Shown here: one piece after another, positions 27,233 to 36,078 of the stretch
Layout of the letters: each line of letters begins with the position of its first letter
Numbering within the stretch: position 1 is the first letter of the stretch
Source: Paenibacillus silviterrae
GTDB lineage: Bacteria; Bacillota; Bacilli; Paenibacillales; NBRC-103111
Direction of reading: 5' to 3'
Assembly (NCBI RefSeq): GCF_030167925.1
Contig: NZ_JASKUT010000002.1
Location: 248,001 to 312,000 of the forward strand
Length of the DNA: 64,000 nucleotides
Notes under the pieces: generated by a model
Seen by the model: the letters and a program-made list of their open reading frames with translations, nothing else
What the model was told of the DNA's origin: nothing
Database searches by the model: none
Program-made: the position numbers and the translations under genes

Positions 27233-28957
27233 ATGCAAAGGCGCTTTCATGTTTTATTATCGGCCGTATTGGCAGGATCCTTGGTTCTTGGCCTGGTCGG
27301 TTGCAATGGCGAGAGCAGGACAGGAGATTCCGCGTCCGGAAGTACGAACAATGGAGACCAAAACTCGGGTCTGCCGGTACCGGGCGATTTTGCCAAACCG
27401 TTGAATTTGAAGCTATCCGGGTCCTTCACCAGAGGGAAGATTGAAGACGGCAATTGGGTGCAGAAGAAGCTTGAGGGAAAATACAACATCAAGATCACCA
27501 ACATAAAGGTTGATACGTTCAACAAGGATCAGGTACAGCTGCTAATTGCTTCGGGGGACATGCCGGATACGTTCTCCTTTACTGCGGGAACCTTGTCAGC
27601 ATTGGAATATTATGATAACGGGCTGACGAGAACGATTCCGAAGGAGATGCTAAAGAAATATGCACCGCATTATTCCAAAATGCTGGATGAGAATTCACCC
27701 GGGTGGGAGATGAATTTGGCACCGGGAAAAAAAGACGAATATTTAACTCTCATTGGAAATTTGGGGAATACGAAAGCATTGGTTTGGACTCCGACATTCC
27801 GGTTAGATTGGCTTGAGAAACTAGGGATCAAGCCGCCAGGTGAGATCAAGCCCATTGGGACAAGTGGCGGTCTGGAAAGGATCTACTTCACCGATAAGGC
27901 GTACACGCTGGAGCAGACGGAAGAAATCCTGAAGGCCTTTACTCGTAATGACCCGGACGGCAATGGCAAAAACGATACGTATGGCATGCTGCCGTTCAAT
28001 AGCAACTTCACAAATTGGGCAGCAACGCTTTTGGGAGCATACGGCGTGGCAGGTGGCTATAATCTGGAGGAGAACGGGAAGGTGACAGCAGCGGAAATCT
28101 CTGAAAAATATAAGCAGTTTTTGAAAATGATGGCCAGATGGAGCAAAGAAGGCTTGCTGGATCCGGAGTGGACGACAATTAACGTGAATAAGAGCTGGGA
28201 TAAGTACAATCTCGGAAAGAGCGGATATTATTCGGCGCAACCAGCTTATGTGGGTATGGATACTTGGACAAAGGGCCGCGCTCCGGCAAATCTGGTGGAG
28301 AAGGACGCTTCCGTCAAATTGCTTGTAACCGCTCCCGAGATCGGCCCGAACGGGCAACAAGGGGAGGGGGCATATACTCCGGTCAACCGCCTGGGTGACG
28401 CTTTTTACATATCCAAGAAAGTGACGGACGAACAATTAGCTCGTATCCTGCAAATATTCGACTACATCAACTTTGACGACGATGCCTTATGGACGCTCTA
28501 CGGTGAAATCGGTACCCATTCCACGTGGATGGGGACTCCCGAAAAATCTGAATTAAGGGTGAATAAGGAGTATCCGGAGAATGAAGGGAATATGGGCTTC
28601 TGGGGATACAATTTCAGAACGTACAATGATAAGAGGGCGACCTATTTGACGAGCGAAGCCACTTCAAAGTTGAGAAGTGAATTCTTCGGCAGATCAGATG
28701 TGCTGCAAAAGATGGAAATCAGGCCTTATAAATGGGACTTGCTGAACCAAACGAAATACACTGAGCTCAACAATAAATATAAAGGTCAATTGGAGACAAT
28801 CGTAAGTGAATTCCGCATGAAGGCAATCGTTGGGGAAATCGATATCGATAATGAATGGGATAAGTATGTGCAAAACTATTTAAACAGCGGCGGAAAAGAA
28901 ATTTTGTCCGAGCTTGAGAAGGCGCCGAAGGTGTCCGACCTGCTAAGTAAAAAATAA
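27233..28957 (+). CDS. Large sugar-binding lipoprotein, LplA/YtcQ type (importer 3)
   Basis: 574 residues. Signal peptide with lipobox 'LGLVGC', predicted lipidated Cys24, then a Ser/Gly/Asn-rich linker. The size and the calcium-like stretch 'NDPDGNGKNDTYGMLPF' are typical of the large binding proteins paired with LplB/YtcP permeases. It begins 17 bp after the second permease. It would bind an oligosaccharide outside the cell. The neighbouring esterase and sialidase genes suggest a sialylated or O-acetylated glycan (inference). Confidence 0.87.
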   Translation: MQRRFHVLLSAVLAGSLVLGLVGCNGESRTGDSASGSTNNGDQNSGLPVPGDFAKPLNLKLSGSFTRGKIEDGNWVQKKLEGKYNIKITNIKVDTFNKDQVQLLIASGDMPDTFSFTAGTLSALEYYDNGLTRTIPKEMLKKYAPHYSKMLDENSPGWEMNLAPGKKDEYLTLIGNLGNTKALVWTPTFRLDWLEKLGIKPPGEIKPIGTSGGLERIYFTDKAYTLEQTEEILKAFTRNDPDGNGKNDTYGMLPFNSNFTNWAATLLGAYGVAGGYNLEENGKVTAAEISEKYKQFLKMMARWSKEGLLDPEWTTINVNKSWDKYNLGKSGYYSAQPAYVGMDTWTKGRAPANLVEKDASVKLLVTAPEIGPNGQQGEGAYTPVNRLGDAFYISKKVTDEQLARILQIFDYINFDDDALWTLYGEIGTHSTWMGTPEKSELRVNKEYPENEGNMGFWGYNFRTYNDKRATYLTSEATSKLRSEFFGRSDVLQKMEIRPYKWDLLNQTKYTELNNKYKGQLETIVSEFRMKAIVGEIDIDNEWDKYVQNYLNSGGKEILSELEKAPKVSDLLSKK

Positions 28958-29000
28958 TGATGTGGCTCAGGACAGTAATGAAAGGAAAGGAGATCGACCA

Positions 29001-29612
29001 ATGTCGCCAATGAAAGATAACTTAGACTTCTTGTCGTTTCCGATGTACATCAGCAGAATGAGTTTGTTCGATGTGCTGCCCGCTTCAGAAGGAGCAATCG
29101 TTTTCGTGGGAGACAGCCTGACGCAGCGTACCCAATGGCAGGAATTTTTTCCTGATCGAACGGTAATCAATAGAGGAATTGACAGTGACCGTTCTATTGG
29201 CGTATTGAAAAGGCTGGATCATATCATTGCCCTGAAGCCATGTAAGATATTTCTAATGGTGGGTATTAACGATGTATACGACAAAAAGGATGCAGATCAT
29301 ATTCTGAATCACTACGAATCCATCCTGCTGAGAATAAAGTCAGATTTGCCGGAGGCGATATTGTACATTCAGAGCTTGCTTCCCGTGAATAACAGTGTTT
29401 TTAAGCATCCAGTCGATAACGAAGATGTGATGTGTGTAAATGCCAAGCTAACTGAGCTTGCGAAGAAGTACTCTACGAGATTTATTGATTTATATTCCTA
29501 TTTCTTACAACAAAATGAACTGGACGATAAGTATACCTTGGATGGGTGCCACTTATCCGGGCAAGGGTATTTGGCATGGGTCGAAGTCATTAAGCCGTTT
29601 GTAAACGAATGA
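29001..29612 (+). CDS. SGNH/GDSL-type hydrolase, possible sialate O-acetylesterase
   Basis: 203 residues from the ATG at 29001, preceded by AAAGGAGA. Motifs: 'FVGDSLTQRTQW' with the nucleophile Ser, 'NRGIDSDRS' with the oxyanion Gly, 'MVGINDV' with the Asn, and 'LDGCHLSGQGY' with the Asp/His pair. This arrangement resembles SGNH esterases of the acetylhydrolase type found with sialidases. No signal peptide. The last 4 bases overlap an ATG of the sialidase frame, so the two are translated together. Removal of O-acetyl groups before sialidase action is the natural inference. Confidence 0.8.
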   Translation: MSPMKDNLDFLSFPMYISRMSLFDVLPASEGAIVFVGDSLTQRTQWQEFFPDRTVINRGIDSDRSIGVLKRLDHIIALKPCKIFLMVGINDVYDKKDADHILNHYESILLRIKSDLPEAILYIQSLLPVNNSVFKHPVDNEDVMCVNAKLTELAKKYSTRFIDLYSYFLQQNELDDKYTLDGCHLSGQGYLAWVEVIKPFVNE

Positions 29613-29641
29613 AAAAAAGGAATAACGAGGGGAAGCTGGCT

Positions 29642-30985
29642 ATGGACCACAATGAGACGATTGCACTATTTTACCCTAGCTTGGCCGGTTCGGCGACTTA
29701 CCGGATTCCATCCTTGCTGACGACTTCAAAAGGTACCGTTATCGCCGGTATCGACGCGAGAATTAGTAACATCCGGGATAATCCAAACAAAATCAATACG
29801 GCAATTCGCCGTAGTACGGATCATGGCGATACGTGGAGCGATGTGCAGACCTTAGTATCTTATGCGGGAGAAGGATTAGATGGCGCGGCAGCGATCGATA
29901 CCGCCCTGCTTCAGGACGAGGAGACTGGCACGATCTGGATGCTGTTCTGTCATACTCCTGGAGGTATCGGCTTATGGTCAAGCGAACCGGGAACTGGCTT
30001 TGACAAACACGGCAACAGACTTCTGCATGACGGGGCAGGTAACGTTTACTATCTGCTTCCGAATGGCAATGTAACTGATCAGGAGGGGAATCTAACACCA
30101 TACACAGTTGATGAAGAAGGAAATGTACATCTTAATGGATTCGGCAAAGGCAATATTTATTTGAAGAAGGGGGCACATCCCGAAGAAAGCCTGCTGGAGG
30201 CCAGAACGTCATTCCTCCAAATGATCAAGAGCGAAGACGATGGATTGACCTGGTCAAAACCGATTGATCTCAATTTTTGGATTAAAGATTCCTGGATGAA
30301 ATTTATCGGAGCCTGTCCGGGAAGAGGCATACAATTGAAGTATGGCGCTTACCAAGGCAGACTTATTTTCCCAATATATTTCTCAAATCTTGAAAGAAAG
30401 ATGTCATGTGCTGTAATTTACAGCGACGATCATGGGGCGACATGGTGCAGAGGCGCATCACCAAACGACGGTAGGCTATACAATGGAGTGACGGTGGATG
30501 CCATGTCACTCCAGTTGGATGGCGCGGACTTGACCGAATCGCAACTGATCGAGCTGCCTAGCGGAGAGATTCGGGTATATATGCGTAATCATTCGGAATT
30601 CAAGCGGACGGCTGTGGCGACCAGCATAGATGGCGGGGAAACTTGGAACCAAACGGAGTATGACGAGCATTTGGTGGATCCGACATGTCAGTCAAGCGTT
30701 ATTGTTTATCCGGAACTTGGTGATGGGAAAACGCGGGTTCTTTTCGCCAACCCGGCGGACCCGGAACACCGCCGGAACGGAACGGTCAGACTAAGCGAAG
30801 ACGGTGGCCGCACCTGGAAATATTCCAAGCAGATCCATGAAGGGCCCTTCTCGTACTGCTGTTTGACGGTTTTGGCGAATGGGGATATTGCGCTTGTATA
30901 TGAATGTGACTATAGTTTCTCGGAGAACAAACCGATAACCGTGAGGTTTACTAAGTTCACTTTGGATTGGCTGAAGTCGAGCTGA
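29642..30985 (+). CDS. GH33 exo-alpha-sialidase, apparently cytoplasmic
   Basis: 447 residues from the ATG at 29642, which has GAGGGG about 9 bases upstream; an in-frame ATG at 29609 overlaps the previous stop but lacks a ribosome site. The arginine motif 'ATYRIPSLL' near the N-terminus corresponds to the sialidase (F/Y)RIP box. Five Asp boxes are visible: 'STDHGDTW', 'SEDDGLTW', 'SDDHGATW', 'SIDGGETW' and 'SEDGGRTW'. A Tyr in 'NDGRLYNG' and the Asp in 'AGIDARIS' fit catalytic positions. It releases terminal sialic acid from glycans. No signal peptide, lipobox or cell-wall anchor is present, so cleavage probably follows uptake of sialosides through importer 3. Confidence 0.87.
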   Translation: MDHNETIALFYPSLAGSATYRIPSLLTTSKGTVIAGIDARISNIRDNPNKINTAIRRSTDHGDTWSDVQTLVSYAGEGLDGAAAIDTALLQDEETGTIWMLFCHTPGGIGLWSSEPGTGFDKHGNRLLHDGAGNVYYLLPNGNVTDQEGNLTPYTVDEEGNVHLNGFGKGNIYLKKGAHPEESLLEARTSFLQMIKSEDDGLTWSKPIDLNFWIKDSWMKFIGACPGRGIQLKYGAYQGRLIFPIYFSNLERKMSCAVIYSDDHGATWCRGASPNDGRLYNGVTVDAMSLQLDGADLTESQLIELPSGEIRVYMRNHSEFKRTAVATSIDGGETWNQTEYDEHLVDPTCQSSVIVYPELGDGKTRVLFANPADPEHRRNGTVRLSEDGGRTWKYSKQIHEGPFSYCCLTVLANGDIALVYECDYSFSENKPITVRFTKFTLDWLKSS

Positions 30986-31188
30986 CACATGTTCCAGTTC
31001 ACGAATAATTTCTTAAGGAAGGGTCAATATTCAGGGCTCAAACAAAAGCTCTTTTCAAGTAAAGCGGGTTGAAGAACACGGCAATTTTGTCGAAAATAAC
31101 AGAAAAATTAATGTTCATTTCTCCCTCCGTATAGTATGCTAAACATAGGTGATGTTGCATCGTAAGGAAGTCACGGAGGGGGAATTGT

Positions 31189-32556
31189 ATGTCAGTTTTT
31201 TATAAATCCTTCACTTCTCTAATAAGTATCGGATTGATTAGCTTGTCACTAGCTGCTTGTACATCCAATCAGAAGCAGGCAGATATCCGCTTAGAAGCAG
31301 GGGCAACTACGACGGTTAAGCCTGTAGAGATTACATGGTGGAACTTTCCGAATTATCAGCCTTTGGACGGAGAGGTCGGTAAATTTGAGAAACAGCTTAT
31401 TGCCGCCTTTTCCAAGAAACATCCGGAAATTAAAGTCCGTTTCGAGATGCTTACCTTCGAAGGAGGACCGCAGAAGCTGAATGTGGCAATAGCATCCAAT
31501 ATGGCTCCTGACGTTATATATGATTCGCCCGGACGGATTATCGACTGGGGGAAAAAGAAGCTCCTGGTACCTCTGAATGATATGATCAGCAATGAAGTGA
31601 AGGCCGATATTTCGGAGGCATTATGGAAGCAGTCGAAGGTGGGCGATACCCTTTATATGTATCCCATCAATACGACACCTTTCATGATGGGGGTAAACAA
31701 GACCGTATTCGAAAGGATCGGCGCTGTGGACCTGCTCCCTTTGCATCGTCCCGACAGGACCTGGACCTTTGCCGAATATGAGAAAGCGCTAATGGCCGTT
31801 CGAGATAGAGCGCCTGATGTGATCCCCTCCGGCTTTTACGCCAAGAGCACCGCAGGAGACCAAGGTACACGCGCATATATCTCCAACCTTGGCCTATCCC
31901 GATTCTTGACGGAGGATTACAGCAAGGTTGCAATCAATACCGAACAGGCGGGACATGCCTTGGATTGGATTGTCAAGGGAATGAAGGAAAAGCTGGTAGT
32001 AACCGGTGCGGCCTCCCTTGCGGCTACCGACGCCAATGACCTGTTCCTTCAGGGCAAGTTGGCCTTCAGCATCAATTATTCCGCTGTGCTTCGAGCGCAG
32101 AACGCGCCGCTTAAGAAGGCTCCGTTCGAAGACGTGCTCTTGCCTTATCCAACGGCAGACGGCTCGAAGCCGAAGCTGGAGCCATATCTTGGCGGGATGG
32201 CGGTGTTCGATAACGATAATCCGGAGAAAATTGCCGCATCGAAGAAATTCATTGATTTCATTGCAAACGATCCCGAGTATGGGAAGAAGAGCTTAATACA
32301 GACCGGCGGCATATCGGCCAGAAACTCGGTGGTAGGACTTTATAATGACGCTGAGTACAACTATGCTGAGACGGCACGTCAATTCGTAACGGATCCGCCT
32401 ACGATCGCAGACGGATATGGTGAGATTCGTGCCTTGTGGTTCCATGAGCTGCAAAGGGCATTAACATCGGAAGCAACGGGGAAGGCCGCACTGGATTCTT
32501 TTGCTGCGAAAGCGGATGCAGCCATCAAGAAAGCTAAAACGCAAGCGGATAAATAA
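31189..32556 (+). CDS. CUT1 sugar-binding lipoprotein, stand-alone paralogue of the one at 6406
   Basis: 455 residues, the same length as the protein encoded at 6406, and matching it along the whole length at about three residues in four by eye; shared blocks include 'EITWWNFPN', 'FEGGPQKLNVAIASN', 'KSTAGDQGTRAYI' and 'DGSKPKLEPYLGGM'. Signal peptide with lipobox 'LSLAAC', predicted lipidated Cys24. No permease genes are adjacent; a terminator follows. It could share the permeases of importer 1 with altered ligand preference or timing, or act as a sensor. About 200 bp upstream lack a gene; no clear cre site is seen there. Confidence 0.88.
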   Translation: MSVFYKSFTSLISIGLISLSLAACTSNQKQADIRLEAGATTTVKPVEITWWNFPNYQPLDGEVGKFEKQLIAAFSKKHPEIKVRFEMLTFEGGPQKLNVAIASNMAPDVIYDSPGRIIDWGKKKLLVPLNDMISNEVKADISEALWKQSKVGDTLYMYPINTTPFMMGVNKTVFERIGAVDLLPLHRPDRTWTFAEYEKALMAVRDRAPDVIPSGFYAKSTAGDQGTRAYISNLGLSRFLTEDYSKVAINTEQAGHALDWIVKGMKEKLVVTGAASLAATDANDLFLQGKLAFSINYSAVLRAQNAPLKKAPFEDVLLPYPTADGSKPKLEPYLGGMAVFDNDNPEKIAASKKFIDFIANDPEYGKKSLIQTGGISARNSVVGLYNDAEYNYAETARQFVTDPPTIADGYGEIRALWFHELQRALTSEATGKAALDSFAAKADAAIKKAKTQADK

Positions 32557-32563
32557 TAGTAGA

Positions 32564-32593
32564 GAAGAGCAGCGTTCAAGGACGCTGCTCTTC
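32564..32593 (+). terminator. Hairpin terminator after the stand-alone binding protein
   Basis: GAAGAGCAGCGT and ACGCTGCTCTTC form a perfect 12-bp stem around a six-base loop 8 bp after the stop. No T tract follows on the plus strand. Confidence 0.6.
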
Positions 32594-32647
32594 CTAGTTA
32601 ACACAGTGAGACCGTATGGTTCGAGATCGGTCGGTTATGGACTGATC

Positions 32648-33553
32648 TCAGTTTGTAATGGTAACCTGAATATCCTGCGGATAGTTGCCAAAGCCCTTGC
32701 CGAACAAGCTGACTCCGCCGCAATTGACGGCCGTTTCGGGACATTGGATTCGGAATAAGATCTCCGAGCCGACTCGGATACCGAGCTGGTCTATGCGAGC
32801 ATCAGAGCTGCGTACTCCGTCAATGAATGAGCCCTCCCGTGTTACGGATATTGTCTTGTGAAGCCCATACTGGGTATCTCTCCACCAACTCGGGGTATAC
32901 TGGCCTCTCTTGCTGCCGAAGTCGCCCGGGCAGGTCCACGTGGCTACATCCACGTTGTTCAACGTAAACGTAATATCCGAGGGCCAATTTTCATTATATC
33001 TGGGAGCCTCCGAACAAATCTCCAGGGAAATGGCAATACTTGAGGCTTCCTCGCGACCCACCAAATAATTAGGAATGCGGTATTCCACATAACCGCTTGC
33101 GAACCACAGATGCTCTGCCTTCGTGTGCTCAGGATCGTCGAAGTACCGAGGGTCGTCCATCATTCCTAAACGCTTCTCCAAGGAGGCCAGCCCGCAGGTA
33201 GGCTTCACCTCATAACGGGAATACTGCCCGATAGGCAGCTCCACCGTATATCGGTTATGGTCGGCGGCCTGTTCCATAGATTCGGTTCGAAGGACTAATG
33301 TTAGCTGGTCAACCTTCAAGGAGCACCGCTTCTGGGTGCCCCGCTTTCCCACCAGGCTCTCTGTGAGCACAATTCCCGCCTCTTCGAGCTTCTGAATGTG
33401 CTTGGTAATGATGGCGGACGAGAAGCCTGTTGCCTCTGCGAGCTCACCGATATTATATGGGCGAGCATTTAACAGCTCGATGATCCGAACCCGGGTTTCG
33501 GAGGAAAAGCACTCCAATACGTTCATATTCTTCGTTGTTACGTCAAGCTTCAA
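32648..33553 (-). CDS. ArsR-like transcriptional regulator with large C-terminal beta-rich domain
   Basis: 301 residues from a TTG start with GGGAGTG upstream. Residues 10-85 are a winged helix-turn-helix ('FSSETRVRIIELLNARPYNI', then 'ITKHIQKLEEAGIV'). The remaining 210 residues are rich in beta-strand-forming and aromatic residues ('WFASGYVEYRIPNYL', 'TPSWWRDTQYGL') and resemble the C-terminal part of COG4189-type regulators. Such a domain could bind a sugar. It is divergent from the GH2 gene, and an 18-bp palindrome lies in the shared promoter region, so it probably controls that gene and itself. The effector is unknown. Confidence 0.75.
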   Translation of the reverse strand: MKLDVTTKNMNVLECFSSETRVRIIELLNARPYNIGELAEATGFSSAIITKHIQKLEEAGIVLTESLVGKRGTQKRCSLKVDQLTLVLRTESMEQAADHNRYTVELPIGQYSRYEVKPTCGLASLEKRLGMMDDPRYFDDPEHTKAEHLWFASGYVEYRIPNYLVGREEASSIAISLEICSEAPRYNENWPSDITFTLNNVDVATWTCPGDFGSKRGQYTPSWWRDTQYGLHKTISVTREGSFIDGVRSSDARIDQLGIRVGSEILFRIQCPETAVNCGGVSLFGKGFGNYPQDIQVTITN

Positions 33554-33588
33554 TGTATAATCACTCCCGTCAGCTTTGATTATATAAC

Positions 33589-33606
33589 TTATATGTTAAC
33601 ATATAA
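33589..33606. promoter_or_regulatory. Perfect 18-bp palindrome, probable operator of the ArsR-like regulator
   Basis: TTATATGTTAACATATAA is identical on both strands. It lies 10 bp upstream of the -35 box of the GH2 promoter and would overlap the -35 region of the regulator's own minus-strand promoter (a TATAAT reads on the minus strand at 33584-33579). The position suits autorepression and control of the glycosidase. Confidence 0.65.
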
Positions 33607-33615
33607 ACATTTTGG

Positions 33616-33644
33616 TTGACTTTTTAGATATCACACTCTAATAT
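33616..33644 (+). promoter_or_regulatory. Sigma-A promoter of the GH2 gene
   Basis: TTGACT at 33616-33621 and TAATAT at 33639-33644 are separated by exactly 17 bp. The predicted transcript starts near 33651, about 50 bp before the ATG. Confidence 0.7.
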
Positions 33645-33702
33645 TTAACTGTGTAATCATTATATTAACAATAAGGTTAATTTATCGAGGGGAGAGTTTT
33701 CT

Positions 33703-35469
33703 ATGACAACGGAAGTCATGCGTCCGGAATATCCGCGTCCGCAGCTTGTGAGAGAACAATGGTTGAATCTTAACGGAGCATGGGAGTTTGAATTCGATGA
33801 TGACCGAATTGGTGATGGAGAGCAATGGGGGCTGGGAGCCCAAGGCTTCTCCAAGAAGATTCAGGTTCCTTTTGCCTATCAGAGCAAACTAAGCGGCATT
33901 GGAGATACAGACTTTCACGACCTGGTTTGGTATCGCCGCAGCTTCACCGTTCCTGCCGAGTGGACCGGCCGACAAATACTGCTTCATTTCGGTGCAGTTG
34001 ACTATGCGGCAACAGTGTGGGTGAACGGTCATAAGGTTGCTTTCCATGAAGGCGGGCATACGCCGTTTCATGCCAATATTACCTCGGCGCTCAGGTCAGG
34101 TGACAATGTAGTGGTGGTTCGGGCGGAAGACTTCAGTCGTGATGTTACGCTGCCCCGCGGGAAACAGTACTGGAAGGAAAATTCCGCTTCCATTTTCTAT
34201 ACAAGAACTACAGGGATTTGGCAAACGGTGTGGTTGGAGCCTGTGAATGAGCTTTACATAACCAAACTCAAATTCAAGCCGGATATCGATAGGAACGAAA
34301 TTCAAATCCGGACCTTCTTGAATCAAGCCTCGGCGGGAAGGAAGGTGGAAGCCCGAATCGATATTCGGTTTAAGAACGAATATTCCACAAGCACTACATT
34401 TAGCTTCACTCATGCAGAGGAGACAAGAACCATAGGTCTGCATGATTTCAACGATCACGGGTTAGGCCGCTGGTGGACACCTCATAAGCCGAATCTTTAC
34501 GATGTAACGATCACGCTGCTTGTGGACGGCAAGCCGGTTGATATGCTGGAAAGCTATTTCGGCATGCGGAAAATTTCGGTCGAAGCCGGAAAGGTGATGC
34601 TGAACAACCGGGTTTATTTCATGAGGCTGATCCTCGACCAGGGCTACTTCCCCGACGGCATTCTGACGGCGCCTAGCGATGAGGCGCTAAAGCAGGACAT
34701 CGAGCTGGCTAAGGCTATGGGCTTTAACGGTGCTCGTAAGCATCAGAAGATTGAGGATCCTCGCTTCCTGTATTGGGCGGATAAGCTGGGATATTTCGTC
34801 TGGGGCGAGATGGCCAACGCTTACAGCTACTCGGAGGACTATGTTCGTAAAGTGACGCAGGAGTGGCAGGAAGCGATTGAAAGAGACTATAACCATCCGT
34901 GTATTGTGGTCTGGGTACCGATTAACGAGAGCTGGGGCGTTCCTAATATCCTCGTTGACAAGCGTCAGCAGCAGCACACGTTGGCCATGTATCATATGAC
35001 CAAGTCGCTGGATGAAACCCGTCTTGTCGTCTCTAACGACGGATGGGAAAATATGAGCACCGACCTTGTCACCATCCACGACTATGCTTGGAAAAGGGAA
35101 GATCTGGAGGAGCGTTATTCCACTTTGGAGAAGACGCTTGGGGCGAAGCCCCATCGCCGTGAAGTGCTTGTCGGAGGGACTGCCTATGAGGGTCAGCCGA
35201 TTCTGGTTACCGAGTTCGGCGGGATTGCCTTCAAGAAGAGCGATTGGGAGGGCTGGGGATATTCCGGTGCGGAGAACGAAGAGGACTTCCTCAAGAAGCT
35301 GCATGACGTAGTAGAGCCGTTCCTGCAGTCCCCGTATGTTCAAGGTATCTGCTATACACAGTTAACGGACGTAGAACAGGAAATCAATGGGCTGCTAACG
35401 TACGATCGCGTGCCGAAGGCACCTTTGGAGGAAATCAAGAAAATCTTTAATGGACCGGTGAAATACTAA
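33703..35469 (+). CDS. GH2-family glycoside hydrolase (beta-galactosidase/beta-glucuronidase type)
   Basis: 588 residues. Order: sugar-binding jelly-roll domain (about 1-190, with 'VWYRRSFTVP' and 'AVDYAATVWVNG'), an immunoglobulin-like domain (about 190-290), then a TIM barrel. The acid/base Glu409 is in 'VPINESWG' and the nucleophile Glu504 in 'LVTEFGG', both present. No signal peptide, so it works on imported oligosaccharides. GH2 covers beta-galactosidase, beta-glucuronidase and beta-mannosidase; the compact form without a large C-terminal domain fits the glucuronidase/galactosidase-like group, but the substrate cannot be read from sequence. Control by the divergent ArsR-like regulator is likely. 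Confidence 0.85.
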   Translation: MTTEVMRPEYPRPQLVREQWLNLNGAWEFEFDDDRIGDGEQWGLGAQGFSKKIQVPFAYQSKLSGIGDTDFHDLVWYRRSFTVPAEWTGRQILLHFGAVDYAATVWVNGHKVAFHEGGHTPFHANITSALRSGDNVVVVRAEDFSRDVTLPRGKQYWKENSASIFYTRTTGIWQTVWLEPVNELYITKLKFKPDIDRNEIQIRTFLNQASAGRKVEARIDIRFKNEYSTSTTFSFTHAEETRTIGLHDFNDHGLGRWWTPHKPNLYDVTITLLVDGKPVDMLESYFGMRKISVEAGKVMLNNRVYFMRLILDQGYFPDGILTAPSDEALKQDIELAKAMGFNGARKHQKIEDPRFLYWADKLGYFVWGEMANAYSYSEDYVRKVTQEWQEAIERDYNHPCIVVWVPINESWGVPNILVDKRQQQHTLAMYHMTKSLDETRLVVSNDGWENMSTDLVTIHDYAWKREDLEERYSTLEKTLGAKPHRREVLVGGTAYEGQPILVTEFGGIAFKKSDWEGWGYSGAENEEDFLKKLHDVVEPFLQSPYVQGICYTQLTDVEQEINGLLTYDRVPKAPLEEIKKIFNGPVKY

Positions 35470-35497
35470 GGTGCCTAAGCGGTAAAGCGAATGTAAC

Positions 35498-35543
35498 AAG
35501 AAAGCCACTTTCCCGAACTAGCTTCGGTGAGGTGGCTTTTCTT
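35498..35543 (+). terminator. Terminator of the GH2 gene
   Basis: AAGAAAGCCAC and GTGGCTTTTCTT form a stem around a 23-base loop, with T runs inside and after the right arm. It lies 28 bp after the stop. Confidence 0.6.
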
Positions 35544-35618
35544 ACTCCTAACCGGCCCCTGCACTCACGGAACACGCCCGGGAAGGATAGGGACCACAAA
35601 GAAAGATTCATGGTCGGG

Positions 35619-36035
35619 TCAGCCGGCGCGGCGGGAGCGGGCGAGGGTTAGCCTAGCGAGGACCATGCCGGTCAGCCCGATCACTATGGCAAAGACGGCC
35701 CCGGCTCGCCCGTTGCCGGTGCCCCAGCCACCGGTGGAATTGGCCAGATGCAGCCCAGCGATGACTATGCCGCCCAGCCCCGCTACCATGGCTACGAGGG
35801 CCCCAGCTCGCCCGTTGCCGTTGCCGAAACGACCGCCGGAGCGGGCTAGAGACAGCCCACCGACGACCACGCCGATAAGACCCAACACCACGGCCACAAG
35901 GGCCCTAAGTCGCCATGGGGTTAACCCGTATCCGATACCGTATCCGATATTACCGTTGGTCACTTCGGCAGAGGCAATAGTTGGCACAAGCAGTACTGTA
36001 CAGAGTATTACGAATGAAACTAGCTTCATTTTCAT
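35619..36035 (-). CDS. Small membrane protein with internal repeats (DUF6223-like), copy 1
   Basis: 138 residues. An N-terminal helix 'LVSFVILCTVLLVPTIASAE' looks like a cleavable signal peptide or first membrane helix. Three repeated units then follow, each a Gly/Asn/Arg loop (such as 'GNGNGRAGA') and a hydrophobic Gly/Val/Leu helix ending in 'GLSLARS' or a variant. The pattern fits small Gly-rich membrane proteins of the DUF6223 kind, whose function is unknown. A 129-residue paralogue lies 43 bp upstream on the same strand. The DNA is visibly GC-richer than the surroundings because of Gly/Ala/Arg codons. Confidence 0.6.
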   Translation of the reverse strand: MKMKLVSFVILCTVLLVPTIASAEVTNGNIGYGIGYGLTPWRLRALVAVVLGLIGVVVGGLSLARSGGRFGNGNGRAGALVAMVAGLGGIVIAGLHLANSTGGWGTGNGRAGAVFAIVIGLTGMVLARLTLARSRRAG

Positions 36036-36078
36036 TTTTCTAATTACTCCTCTTTATTGTTTTTGCAATCTCAACGGA

